Of a stretch of DNA of 64,000 nt, positions 55,181 to 64,000 are shown piece after piece; the stretch's first letter is position 1; each line of letters opens with the position of its first letter. The notes below the pieces were generated by a model. The model ran no database searches, was not told where the DNA came from, and saw only the letters and a list, made by a program, of their open reading frames with translations. This stretch comes from Flagellimonas oceani (GTDB lineage: Bacteria > Bacteroidota > Bacteroidia > Flavobacteriales > Flavobacteriaceae): the NCBI RefSeq assembly GCF_011068285.1, contig NZ_CP049616.1, positions 3,182,001 to 3,246,000 on the forward strand, given 5' to 3'. The position numbers and the translations under genes were made by a program.

Positions 55181-56338
55181 TTAGTTCAGCCCTTTTCTGT
55201 AGGCTTTGAACCACCTTTCGGGAATGTTCTGGTTGCAAGCATCCAGATAGTCCTCTTCGGTGCATGGTAATAACGCCACCGAATTTGTTTTAGTATGTTC
55301 AGCTAAAATTGTTGGTACTTCTACCCACCATCTTTCTGTAACATGACTTTTGAAGAAGACCAATTCCTCGGTGTCCGTGGGCACGGTAAACTTTGTGAAG
55401 TCTTCGCTCTTAGAGCTTGGGTATTCTTTTATTCTAAAACTCAACCCCTCTATAAAGTACCAGATGATCTGGGCGATCATCTGAAAAGCTTGGTATGAAT
55501 TCTCTCCCTCGTAAATACCGAACAGGGTTACTTTATCGCTGATGCCGGCGTAACGGGCAATGGCACATATCTCCCTTCCGGTAAACCCGTTGGGAGAAAA
55601 ATTTCTTGAGCCGCCCATCTCACTGGCCCTGATCGCCCTTAGGTCAAGGCTTACGATATCGCTGCTGCGCAATACCGGTTCCGCCAACTCTATATTGGCG
55701 GCAATCTCTCCCAATCGGTAGGCATCGAAAAATAGACGCTCCATTAAATCCTTTTCCTCTTGGGCATTGAAGTAACTTTGGTAGCCAATATTGGAAAAGT
55801 TGAAAAGATTGTTGGGCTTGTCCGTAATGATCTTGCTCATGTACGAATGTGATGAAATCAGCTCGTCGTCCTCACCAAAGTCAAAACGACTATCGATGGA
55901 GACCAGGTTCACCATATTCTTTATTTTGTCGAAAGCGCGGTAGGTAGGGAAAGTAATATCTTGGGTAAGCCCCAACACAATAGGTATGATGTTTTCTTCC
56001 AGCAGACCCGCCACAATTTCCTTTACTACAAAATAGGTATCCTCGACGGTATCGCCTTCCTCTACATCGCCAATATCAATAATGGTGGAGTTCCAATTGC
56101 CCATCATTAAACGGTACAACTGGATACGCACTTCGTCCAAATCCAATTTCTCGGGCTTTTTCTCAAAGGCATTTCGGGATTCCAAAACACCAAAAATAGC
56201 CACATCGGCATGGGCGAATACGGGGAGCCCCTCTTTTTCGGTATGCATATGAACGTTTTTGCCCAATGCTTGTTCTGGCAACAATTCGCAATGTGCCAAT
56301 ACCTTGTCCTTGACCGGAACCAGAAAATCAAATGCCAT
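55181..56338 (-). CDS. Arginase-fold protein (annotated formimidoylglutamase-like), probable loss of metal ligands
   Basis: A 385-residue member of the ureohydrolase family, commonly named formimidoylglutamase in flavobacteria. The family motifs are present in altered form: the usual GGDHS region reads LGLTQDI, the DAHxD region reads DSRFD, and the SxDxD region reads SLDLRAI. Thus the metal-binding His of motif one, the His of motif two and the second Asp of motif three are replaced, and a normal binuclear manganese site looks impossible. It may be a pseudoenzyme with a binding or regulatory role. Its place between topA and gldK is the same as I know from other flavobacteria. No histidine-degradation genes are nearby. 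Confidence 0.85.
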   Translation of the reverse strand: MAFDFLVPVKDKVLAHCELLPEQALGKNVHMHTEKEGLPVFAHADVAIFGVLESRNAFEKKPEKLDLDEVRIQLYRLMMGNWNSTIIDIGDVEEGDTVEDTYFVVKEIVAGLLEENIIPIVLGLTQDITFPTYRAFDKIKNMVNLVSIDSRFDFGEDDELISSHSYMSKIITDKPNNLFNFSNIGYQSYFNAQEEKDLMERLFFDAYRLGEIAANIELAEPVLRSSDIVSLDLRAIRASEMGGSRNFSPNGFTGREICAIARYAGISDKVTLFGIYEGENSYQAFQMIAQIIWYFIEGLSFRIKEYPSSKSEDFTKFTVPTDTEELVFFKSHVTERWWVEVPTILAEHTKTNSVALLPCTEEDYLDACNQNIPERWFKAYRKGLN

Positions 56339-56410
56339 CTTTTATTTGAACTTTATGATATTGTTTTGGATTCAATTCCGAAATATAAATCGATGCTATG
56401 AGCAGTAATA

Positions 56411-56575
56411 TTATTTCTTAGCACTTATCCCCCAAATTCTCCCAACTATAATAAGTCCAATTCCAAGTCCTACAAATAGTCCAGAAAGAAAATCCAAAGT
56501 GTCATTTTTAAGTACAAAACGAATAACAATTCCGACAAGCAGGATTAGTAGGCCAATGATTCTTACTTTATTCAT
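56411..56575 (-). CDS. Small two-helix membrane protein, unknown
   Basis: A 54-residue protein starting at ATG 56575, one nucleotide after the topA stop codon (TAG at 56579-56577), so it is translationally linked to topA. It contains two hydrophobic segments (about 5-20 and 28-46; GLFVGLGIGLIIVGRI) and a basic end (ISAKK). A longer reading frame extends back into topA but is only the shadow of the topA tail. No family is recognised. Confidence 0.6.
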   Translation of the reverse strand: MNKVRIIGLLILLVGIVIRFVLKNDTLDFLSGLFVGLGIGLIIVGRIWGISAKK

Positions 56576-56576
56576 A

Positions 56577-59063
56577 CTACTTCTTAGCTTTTGATTTTGT
56601 CTTGGCTTTTTTCTTTGGTGATTTCTTTTCCAGTAGGGCCTGTGCTTCTTCCAAAGTGATTTTTGTGGCGTCCACATCTTTGGAAAGTTCCACCTTAACC
56701 TTACCTTTTATTATATTATGTCTTCCCCAACGGGCCTTTTCTATCCGTATCTTTTCTTTGGGCCATTCCTGAATCAGTTTCTCGGCCTCTTTCTTCTTTT
56801 TGGTCTCGATCAATTCAGCAATATCACCGTCGGATAGATTGTCAAAATCATATTTCTTGTTCACGTTGATGAACATACCGTCCCATTTAATAAATGGCCC
56901 GAACCTACCTTTACCTTTGGTAACGTCCTTTCCTTCGTAGGTGCCAATGGGAGCATCTGCCTTTTGTTTTTCCTTGATGAGCTCAATGGCACGGTCCATG
57001 TCCACATCAAAGGCGCTTTCGCCCTGTGCCAAGGAAATGAATTTTTTTCCAAATCGAACATAAGGGCCATATCGCCCAACATTGGCCTCAACCTCTTCAC
57101 CTTCGTAAACCCCCAACTTGCGCGGAAGCTCAAAAAGGGTCATTGCCTCTTCAAATGTGATGGTTCCGATGGACTGATCTGGCAACAAACTGGCAAACTC
57201 AGGTTTTTCCTCATCATCCACCGTACCTATTTGAACCATGGGGCCAAAACGTCCCAATCGTACCGATACCTGTCTGCCCGATTTTGGGTCGGTTCCCAGA
57301 ACACGTTCTCCGCTGGCACGTTCGGCATTTTCCTCCACCTCCAAGACATTCGGATGAAAATCCTTGTAGAAATTCTTCATCATATCCTGCCAATCCTCAT
57401 CACCTGATGCGATTTCATCAAAATCCTCTTCGACCTGGGCCGTGAAATTATAATCCAGAATCTGTGTGAAGTGCGTCACCAAAAAGTCATTTACGATCAT
57501 CCCGATATCCGTAGGGACAATTTTCCCTTTTTCGGAACCTACCATTTCGCTCAGTTGGCTGTCGGACACTTTTCCGCCTTCCAAAACCAGTTGTGCATAT
57601 TTGCGCTCGGAACCTTCAACGGTACCTTTTTCCACATATCCCCTATTTTGAATGGTGGATATGGTAGGTGCGTAGGTAGATGGCCTACCAATGCCCAACT
57701 CCTCCAGTTTCTTCACCAAAGATGCTTCCGAATAGCGGTAAGGAGGCCTTGAAAATCTTTCGGTTGCAGAAATAAATACATTTTGAAGCGGCTCCCCTAC
57801 TTTCATGGCCGGAAGCATTCCATCTTGCTCCTCCCCGTCTTCATCATCGGTACCTTCCAGATACACTTTGAGGAAACCATCGAACTTCACTACTTCCCCG
57901 TTTGCGGAGAATTCTTCGCTATGGGTGCTCGCTTTTATTTTAACATTGGTACGTTCCAACTGTGCATCGCTCATCTGCGAGGCAAGGGTTCGTTTCCAAA
58001 TCAACTCGTATAATTTTGCTTGGTCGCGCTCCAATTGGGGCGACTGTAATTTCATATCGGTAGGGCGAATGGCCTCGTGCGCCTCTTGTGCCCCTTTGGA
58101 TTTCCCTGTAAAGTTTCTGGTTTGACTATATTTTTCGCCATAGTTGTCCAGAATGGCATCTTTTGCGGCTGCCAATGCTTCGTTGGACAGGTTAACGCTA
58201 TCCGTTCTCATATAGGTGATGAGACCGGCTTCGTACAACCGCTGGGCCACCTGCATGGTACGGCTAACCGAAAAATAAAGCTTTCTTGAAGCTTCCTGTT
58301 GCAAAGTGGAAGTGGTAAACGGGGCTGCCGGAGATTTTTTTGCCGGCTTCTGGGCCAAATCGGAAACCGAAAAATCAGCTCCAATATTCTCCTTTAAAAA
58401 TGATTCGGCCGCTTGCTTTGTTGGGAACGTGGTATTCAGCTTTGCACCAAATGTATTGCCCTCATGAGTTTTGAACTCAGCTTTGATTCGAAAAGAAGCT
58501 TCGGGCGTAAATCCTTCAATTTCCCTCTCCCGCTCAACGATCAAGCGTACTGCAACGGACTGCACACGCCCTGCCGAAAGTCCCGGCTTTATTTTTTTCC
58601 AAAGCACAGGCGATAGCTCGTAACCCACCAATCGGTCCAACACCCTACGGGCCTGTTGTGCATTTACCAAATTATAGTTGATGTCCCTTGGATTCTCAAT
58701 GGCCTTTTGGATGGCCGATTTGGTAATGGAGTTGAATACGATACGTTTGGTCTTGTCCTTATCCAATCCCAACTCTTCTGCCAAGTGCCAAGATATGGCC
58801 TCCCCCTCGCGGTCCTCATCACTTGCCAGCCAAATGGTTTCAGCTTTATTGGCCAAGTCCTTGAGCTTTTTAACCAAGGCTTTTTTCTCTTTATCTACAG
58901 TATATTTTGGCTTAAAATCATTCTCCACATCAACACCGAGCTCTTTTGAGGGAAGGTCGGCAATGTGCCCAAAACTCGACTCAACTTGAAACTCCTTACC
59001 CAGAAATTTTTCAATGGTCTTAGCTTTGGCGGGGGACTCTACAATAACTAAATTTTTTGGCAT
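56577..59063 (-). CDS. topA: DNA topoisomerase I
   Basis: Type IA topoisomerase that relaxes negative supercoils, 828 residues. Toprim domain at the N-terminus (MPKNLVIVESPAKAKTIEKF; acidic DEDREGEAI with the metal-binding Asp/Glu). The catalytic Tyr lies in TYMRTDS, around residue 283. The C-terminus has repeated topoisomerase tail modules (GRFGPMVQIG, GRYGPYVRFG, GRFGPFIKWDG) without Cys4 zinc fingers, as is usual in Bacteroidota, and ends in a Lys-rich tail. A perfect TACTTTTG -7 element lies 20 nt upstream. Confidence 0.98.
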   Translation of the reverse strand: MPKNLVIVESPAKAKTIEKFLGKEFQVESSFGHIADLPSKELGVDVENDFKPKYTVDKEKKALVKKLKDLANKAETIWLASDEDREGEAISWHLAEELGLDKDKTKRIVFNSITKSAIQKAIENPRDINYNLVNAQQARRVLDRLVGYELSPVLWKKIKPGLSAGRVQSVAVRLIVEREREIEGFTPEASFRIKAEFKTHEGNTFGAKLNTTFPTKQAAESFLKENIGADFSVSDLAQKPAKKSPAAPFTTSTLQQEASRKLYFSVSRTMQVAQRLYEAGLITYMRTDSVNLSNEALAAAKDAILDNYGEKYSQTRNFTGKSKGAQEAHEAIRPTDMKLQSPQLERDQAKLYELIWKRTLASQMSDAQLERTNVKIKASTHSEEFSANGEVVKFDGFLKVYLEGTDDEDGEEQDGMLPAMKVGEPLQNVFISATERFSRPPYRYSEASLVKKLEELGIGRPSTYAPTISTIQNRGYVEKGTVEGSERKYAQLVLEGGKVSDSQLSEMVGSEKGKIVPTDIGMIVNDFLVTHFTQILDYNFTAQVEEDFDEIASGDEDWQDMMKNFYKDFHPNVLEVEENAERASGERVLGTDPKSGRQVSVRLGRFGPMVQIGTVDDEEKPEFASLLPDQSIGTITFEEAMTLFELPRKLGVYEGEEVEANVGRYGPYVRFGKKFISLAQGESAFDVDMDRAIELIKEKQKADAPIGTYEGKDVTKGKGRFGPFIKWDGMFINVNKKYDFDNLSDGDIAELIETKKKKEAEKLIQEWPKEKIRIEKARWGRHNIIKGKVKVELSKDVDATKITLEEAQALLEKKSPKKKAKTKSKAKK

Positions 59064-59082
59064 GCACTGGTTTTTGTCACAA

Positions 59083-59090
59083 CAAAAGTA
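59083..59090 (-). promoter_or_regulatory. Putative -7 element of topA
   Basis: The minus strand reads TACTTTTG, full TAnnTTTG match, 20 nt before the topA ATG. A TTG is present further upstream but about 26 nt away, longer than the usual spacing. Confidence 0.45.
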
Positions 59091-59251
59091 TATTAAAATT
59101 TAAACATCAGCAGTTACAACCTCGTATTTAGGCCGAAAACTTCAAAAAAAGAACTTTAAAACCACTAAACCTTCATTAATGCTGATTCACTGATAAGTAT
59201 GGTTGAAATAATTGTTATTTTTAGTGAAACTAACTCAATACTCAATTAAAA

Positions 59252-62200
59252 ATGACCAACCGCTACTTGATCATGGTACTAGCCGTACTATGTTTTTATC
59301 CTTCGAACGCACAGCGAAAAAAGAACAAAGAAAATCCACCACAATTTAAAGAGTCCCTTTATAACGGGATGGAATACCGCATGGTGGGGCCGCACAGAGG
59401 TGGACGCGCCGGCACCGTTGCAGGCGTCGCCAACGACCCCAACCTATATTATATGGGCACCGCCGGTGGAGGTATGTGGAAGACCACCGATGCCGGTAAT
59501 TCTTGGGAATGTATTTCCGATGGATATTTTGGCGGTTCCATCGGAGCCGTTGCGGTCGCGGAATCCGACCCGAACATTATATATGTAGGTGAAGGGGAAC
59601 AAACACTTCGGGGAAATGTTTCTTCGGGGAAAGGACTTTGGAAAAGTATGGACGCCGGTGAGACCTGGGAATTCATCGGACTCAAAGACTCCGAACATAT
59701 TGCCCGTATCGGCATACACCCCAAAAACCCCGACCTTGTGTATGTCGCCGCCATTGGAAACCTGTGGAAACCCAATGAGACCCGTGGGGTTTTCCGCTCT
59801 ACCGATGGCGGAAAAAATTGGGAAAAGATTTTGTACGTAAGCGACAAGGCCGGTGCCGGAGATTTGATCATGGATCCCAACAACAGCAGAATCCTATATG
59901 CGGCCACTTGGGAAATGAAACGAAACGGCTATCGAATGGATAGTGGCGGCCCTGACAGTAAAATGTTCAAAAGTACTGACGGAGGCGATACTTGGAAAGA
60001 TATTTCAGAAAATTCCGGTTTGCCCGGTTTTCCATGGGGAATCGTGGGCATTGCCATTTCTCCTTTGGATTCCGATCGGGTCTGGGCCATTATCGAAGCC
60101 GAAAATGGTGGTGTTTTCCGTTCGGATGACGGTGGAACAACATGGAAAAAAGTAAATGAGAACCGTGGATTAAGACAACGTGCTTGGTACTACAGTAGAA
60201 TTTATGCCGATACCCAGAACAAGGACAAAGTTTGGGTGATGAACGTTAGCTACGGCGTATCCACTGATGGCGGGAACACATTCACTCTTAAAACAGCTGG
60301 ACATAGCGACCACCATGATCTGTGGATAGACCCCAACAACAATCAAAGAATGATCATTGCCGATGATGGCGGTGCACAAATATCCAACGATGGCGGTAAT
60401 AACTGGACCACCTACTATAACCAGCCCACCATGCAATTTTATCGCATTGCAACAGATAGTATTTTCCCTTACAGAATCTATGGGGCGCAACAGGACAATA
60501 CCGCTTTGCGCATTTCGCACCGTTCTTCGGGCGACGCCATTACCGAAGATGATTGGGAACCCACTGCGGGCGGGGAAAGTGCCCACTTGGCACCCGACCC
60601 AAAAAACAACCAAATAGTGTATGGGGGCACCTATAAAGGATATATGAACCGTTTGGACCATACGACCGGACAAACCACTTCCACAAACGTGTGGCCCGAC
60701 AACCCGGCCGGTTCCGGCGCGGAGGTCATGAAATACCGCTTTAATTGGAATTATCCCTTGACCTTTAGCAGACATGATTCCAATGTACTTTATGCAGGTT
60801 CCAATTATCTGCACGCCACCACCGATGGAGGTCAATCATGGAAAACCATATCCCCGGAATTGGCAAGGGGCATCCCTGAAACCATTGAATCATCGGGCGG
60901 CCCCATTACACAGGACAACACGGGAGCGGAATTCTATTCCAATGTTTTTGTGATTACGGAATCCATCCTGGAAAAAGGGGTGATTTGGACAGGTAGTGAT
61001 GATGGATTGATTCATGTAACGCGAGATAATGGCACCACATGGGAAGATGTAACGCCCCCGTCATCCATGTCCCCAAAATTGAATATGATCAACTCGATAG
61101 ATGCCAGTCCGTTTGATAAAGGAACCGTGTACGTTGCCGCAACATCCTACAAATTTGGCGACTACACCCCTTACTTGTACAAAACAGAAGATTACGGAAA
61201 AACATGGCAACTGATCACTGATGGCATCAAAGAGAATTATTACACTCGGGTGGTTCGTACCGATAAAGTTCGCAAAGGCCTGCTGTATGCCGGCACCGAA
61301 TGGGGCATGTATATTTCTTTTGACGATGGCAAAAACTGGGAACCATTCCAGTTGAATTTGCCCATTACTGCCATACGCGACCTTCATGTGCGGGACAACG
61401 ATTTGATCGTAGCCACACATGGAAGAAGTTTTTGGATGATAGATGATTTAACCCCATTACATCAATTGTCCGAAGAGGTTGCCAATAGCGACTTTTATCT
61501 GTACAAACCCGATATGGCCTATAGAATGCACCAAGACCGCTCTTGGCAAGAACCCAACACCAAGTTGGTGGGCGAAAACCATCCCGATGGTGCCATCATC
61601 AACTATTATTTAAAAAGTTTGAAGGAAACCGATACCATCACCATGGAAATCTTGGAAGCAGACGGCAGCGTCATTCAAACCTTTTCCAATCATGCAACAC
61701 CTGATAGATTGGACCCAGCCTCAACACAAAAATTGGAAGTGACCGAAGGAGGCAACCGATTTATCTGGAACATGAGGTATCCGGGTTACCAAGAATTCAA
61801 GGGAATGGTATTTTACTCATCACCCAACATAGGCCCAAAGGCCGTGCCCGGAAATTATAAAGCAAGGCTCACCGTGAACGGAAACTCTATGGAACAGATG
61901 TTCACCATTGTAAAGGACCCAAGGGTATCGTTGAGCCAAAAAGATTTTCAGGATCAGTTTGATTTTGTGATGAAAGTACGTGACCAAGTTTCCCGTGCCA
62001 ACAATGCCATTATAAACATTGGGAACATTAAAAAGGACTTGGACTATTTAATGCAAAAGACCAAGGGCAATCCCGAAATCCAGAAAATGGCCAAGGATTT
62101 TGAAAAGGAACTTTCCGTTATCGAGAACAACATCCACATGACGAAAAACCAAAGTAGGCAGGATCCTTTGAACTATGGTATCCGAATAAATAATAGGATG

Positions 62201-62389
62201 GCATTTTTAATGGTAGACTCGCAACGCGGAGATCAAAAACCCACCCAACAGGCCCAAGAGTTTTTTGTAGAACTCACCAAGGAATTGGACAAAGAGATCA
62301 ATGATCTAAATTCTCTGGTTGAGAAGCAAGCCAACATGATCAACCAAAAAGTGGAGCAAAACCAGATTAAATTGATCTCCACGCAGTAA
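59252..62389 (+). CDS. Exported Asp-box/VPS10-like beta-propeller protein
   Basis: A 1045-residue secreted protein. Signal peptide 1-20 (ending SNAQ). Then comes a double beta-propeller built from BNR/Asp-box repeats of the form S/TxDxGxxW: at least ten are seen, e.g. TTDAGNSWE, SMDAGETWE, STDGGKNWE, SDDGGTTWK, SNDGGNNWT, TRDNGTTWE and TEDYGKTWQ (about 45-740). This is the sortilin/VPS10-like glycosyl-hydrolase-superfamily type. The C-terminal about 300 residues contain a beta-sandwich and a helical bundle (about 890-1040). No sialidase arginine triad can be confirmed, so enzymatic activity is uncertain. Monocistronic, ends at a bidirectional terminator. Confidence 0.9.
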   Translation: MTNRYLIMVLAVLCFYPSNAQRKKNKENPPQFKESLYNGMEYRMVGPHRGGRAGTVAGVANDPNLYYMGTAGGGMWKTTDAGNSWECISDGYFGGSIGAVAVAESDPNIIYVGEGEQTLRGNVSSGKGLWKSMDAGETWEFIGLKDSEHIARIGIHPKNPDLVYVAAIGNLWKPNETRGVFRSTDGGKNWEKILYVSDKAGAGDLIMDPNNSRILYAATWEMKRNGYRMDSGGPDSKMFKSTDGGDTWKDISENSGLPGFPWGIVGIAISPLDSDRVWAIIEAENGGVFRSDDGGTTWKKVNENRGLRQRAWYYSRIYADTQNKDKVWVMNVSYGVSTDGGNTFTLKTAGHSDHHDLWIDPNNNQRMIIADDGGAQISNDGGNNWTTYYNQPTMQFYRIATDSIFPYRIYGAQQDNTALRISHRSSGDAITEDDWEPTAGGESAHLAPDPKNNQIVYGGTYKGYMNRLDHTTGQTTSTNVWPDNPAGSGAEVMKYRFNWNYPLTFSRHDSNVLYAGSNYLHATTDGGQSWKTISPELARGIPETIESSGGPITQDNTGAEFYSNVFVITESILEKGVIWTGSDDGLIHVTRDNGTTWEDVTPPSSMSPKLNMINSIDASPFDKGTVYVAATSYKFGDYTPYLYKTEDYGKTWQLITDGIKENYYTRVVRTDKVRKGLLYAGTEWGMYISFDDGKNWEPFQLNLPITAIRDLHVRDNDLIVATHGRSFWMIDDLTPLHQLSEEVANSDFYLYKPDMAYRMHQDRSWQEPNTKLVGENHPDGAIINYYLKSLKETDTITMEILEADGSVIQTFSNHATPDRLDPASTQKLEVTEGGNRFIWNMRYPGYQEFKGMVFYSSPNIGPKAVPGNYKARLTVNGNSMEQMFTIVKDPRVSLSQKDFQDQFDFVMKVRDQVSRANNAIINIGNIKKDLDYLMQKTKGNPEIQKMAKDFEKELSVIENNIHMTKNQSRQDPLNYGIRINNRMAFLMVDSQRGDQKPTQQAQEFFVELTKELDKEINDLNSLVEKQANMINQKVEQNQIKLISTQ

Positions 62390-62410
62390 AACGGATGGTT
62401 TAAAAATAGA

Positions 62411-62437
62411 AGCGCCCTCAAAAAAGGGCGCTTTTTT
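62411..62437 (+). terminator. Bidirectional Rho-independent terminator
   Basis: Stem AGCGCCCT (62411-62418) and AGGGCGCT (62425-62432), loop CAAAAA, followed by T residues on the plus strand. It serves the propeller gene and, on the other strand, lies just behind the stop codon at 62440 of the LVIVD frame tail, which supports that stop as the natural end. Confidence 0.88.
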
Positions 62438-62439
62438 AT

Positions 62440-63694
62440 TTAATCAAGACCTATCTGACTCATTAATTTTATTCCATCATTCTGATACTCATATTGGTAG
62501 AGTATGCCATCACCGACCATGATCAGATGATTTTCCATAGGAATCACATCATAGGTGGACGATGTCTTCAAAATGGTTCAGTTCAATTAAATCATTTATA
62601 TCGGTCTTATCATAAACCTTTAGGCCCGATTCCCCATCGCAGATAAATATTTTTTCATCCTTGATTCCCAAACCATAAGGTCCGTCCATCGGGTAGGAAA
62701 TGGCCAACTCCGGGTTTTCAATATCTGAAATATCCACAATGAACAAGCCGCTCTCGGTAGCACCGCACATATTTCCGCCCCTTAAGGTTACGTAGGCATA
62801 ATCACCATCTACCACAACAGGGTCGCAGGCCGTGCCATGTTCAAATTCCGAGACCAATGTAGGCGTGGCAGGAGATGAAATATCATAAATGTACATACCC
62901 CTCATGCTGCCCAAAAACAGATAATTGTCGCGATTAAAAATGGTCTCAATATCAAAACCTGCATAAACATCATCCAAAACCTGTGGATTGTCCAAATCAG
63001 AAATGTTAAAGATGTTGATGTTGTGACTATCTACAGCGTACAAATAATCTTCCACAATTTTGAACCTTGCCAACGAACCGCCCTGACCAGTTCCCCCACT
63101 GGCATCGTTCGCTGCTTCGGCAAAAGCAATCCCAAAATCCCCGAAACGTGATTGGTACTGTTCCGATGTCAATCGCTCTGAAACCATTTCCCATCCGATC
63201 AAAATTTCCTCATCATTGTAACCGTAGTCGCCATAATCCACCAAATCGGCCTCAAATGGAGCGGCCACATAGCTTTGCAGTACATCTTCCAATCTATTTA
63301 CTATGGTGATGTTCTCCAGGTCGGAAATATCCAGCACCACCAAATCCATTAAACTGTCGGCAAATAGATAATCGTTCTTGACGGAAATATCCACATTCCC
63401 GGGAATCTGAATAAAGGCCACCTTAACGGGTTGGTTCGGATTGCTATTGTCTATGACATGCACCCCTTTATACTTATCATTGATGAAGATATAATCTTGA
63501 TACGTATAAACTTTGCCCGATTCCTCTACGGGGCGAGGAGCGATAATATCAACACTGTTGGCAAACTCGGCCCGGCTCATTGTCAAAGGACGGGCCACTA
63601 AATATTCCTCAAATTTGCCGTTGGCATCATCATCGGAGCAAGAGGTGAACAACAAAAAATTGATGCATAAAAGTAAGAGGACCTTGGTTTTCAT
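62440..63694 (-). pseudogene. LVIVD-repeat lipoprotein with C-terminal frameshift
   Basis: Surface lipoprotein (lipobox FTSC, Cys19) made of LVIVD-type propeller repeats, visible as DLVVLDISDLENI, NIFNISDLDNPQ, YIYDISSPATP and LFIVDISDIENPE. The uninterrupted frame codes for 381 residues and stops at 62549. Directly behind it, shifted by one base, a second frame reads TYDVIPMENHLIMVGDGIL and continues to a stop at 62440, just before the terminator: this is the C-terminus usual for the family. One extra base, most simply in one of the GG runs at 62554-62558 (CC on the coding strand), explains it. The protein is therefore probably cut by about 37 residues, or the base is a sequencing error. Whether the shortened protein is active cannot be told. 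Confidence 0.8.
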
Positions 63695-63761
63695 AGCGGT
63701 TTGTGTTTTACTTACCTAGATGCAAACCAAGGCATTACGTTGCGCGGTTACGCAAAAAAAA

Positions 63762-64000
63762 TTATACATCCATCGAAATGCCCACGGTATCTTTATGAAT
63801 AAAGTAAATTGGTATTTTACTGAACATGGCCGTGAACAATATCCCGACCAAGCACAGGATCGCTCCAAGTTGACCGACCAATCCGGCCACAACTATTAAA
63901 AGAAAAATCATCAACCAGTTTTTGTTGCCAAGGGCAAATCCAGCTTTCACGATTTCCAAAGCGGTAAGTTCCTTGTCAAAAGCAAAAAATGCGGGAAACA
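63762..64000 (-). CDS. Membrane protein, C-terminal part (cut by window end)
   Basis: The last 79 codons of a gene whose start lies beyond 64000. The frame is open to the window edge and the residues before the Met-like TTG are natural (FPAFFAFDKELTALEIV), so the start seen at 63959 is not real. Two hydrophobic helices (WLMIFLLIVVAGLVGQLGAI and LCLVGILFTAMF) precede a short basic/acidic tail. The pattern with a short helix ending in NKNW before the helices resembles multi-pass membrane proteins of the glycerophosphoryl-diesterase-like or DUF975 type, but I cannot assign it. Confidence 0.7.
   Translation of the reverse strand, partial: FPAFFAFDKELTALEIVKAGFALGNKNWLMIFLLIVVAGLVGQLGAILCLVGILFTAMFSKIPIYFIHKDTVGISMDV

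Noticed and set aside
63762..63959. Complete 65-residue protein starting at TTG 63959
   Set aside because: The frame continues openly to the window end with natural membrane-protein sequence, so it is a C-terminal part.

Overview
The window is chromosomal DNA of a marine-type Flavobacteriaceae bacterium (Bacteroidota). Evidence: a complete gldKLMN block of the type IX secretion system (T9SS), two SusC/SusD pairs, Bacteroidota lipoprotein signals, A/T-rich spacers, and promoters of the TTTG-N21-TAnnTTTG type (best example in front of the initiator tRNA). The proteins resemble those of Muricauda/Allomuricauda, but the genus is my impression only. I see no phage, IS element, CRISPR array or rRNA.

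Layout. 0-2 kb: lemA-like gene and two TPM-domain genes. 1.9-12.8 kb: an outer-membrane barrel protein, then the envelope pair alpha-2-macroglobulin lipoprotein plus pbpC. 12.8-17.5 kb: a palindromic repeat, the GTPases der and era, a small membrane protein, an alanine/glycine:cation symporter and tRNA-fMet. 17.6-25.9 kb: two paralogous AraC-type regulators followed by susC-susD-lipoprotein. 26-28.8 kb: an MFS transporter, a small unknown protein and an outer-membrane protein of unknown function. 28.9-39.6 kb: a compact polysaccharide utilization locus (membrane one-component regulator, susC, susD, glycan-binding lipoprotein with a duplicated 150-residue domain, GH16 endoglucanase), probably for laminarin or a related beta-glucan. 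39.7-45.7 kb: CPXCG protein and a tripartite RND efflux system. 45.8-50.3 kb: LRR protein, ABC-F ATPase, DUF983 protein and FAD oxidoreductase. 50.4-59.1 kb: gldN-M-L-K, an arginase-fold protein, a 54-residue membrane protein and topA, all on the minus strand. 59.2-64 kb: a large Asp-box propeller protein, a frameshifted LVIVD lipoprotein and a membrane protein cut by the window end.

How the genes fit together. Glycan uptake (two SusCD systems), secretion and gliding (T9SS), wall repair (PbpC with A2M) and efflux make this a surface-biology region with housekeeping GTPases and topoisomerase between. Points most worth a second look: (i) a single-base frameshift separates the LVIVD protein from a perfectly readable 37-codon C-terminal tail; (ii) a 21-bp motif lies in front of both AraC-type genes with one mismatch; (iii) four CTAC repeats spaced 21, 21 and 11 bp lie between the PUL regulator gene and its susC; (iv) the arginase-fold protein beside gldK appears to have lost most metal ligands; (v) the PUL lipoprotein carries an exact-length duplicated domain.
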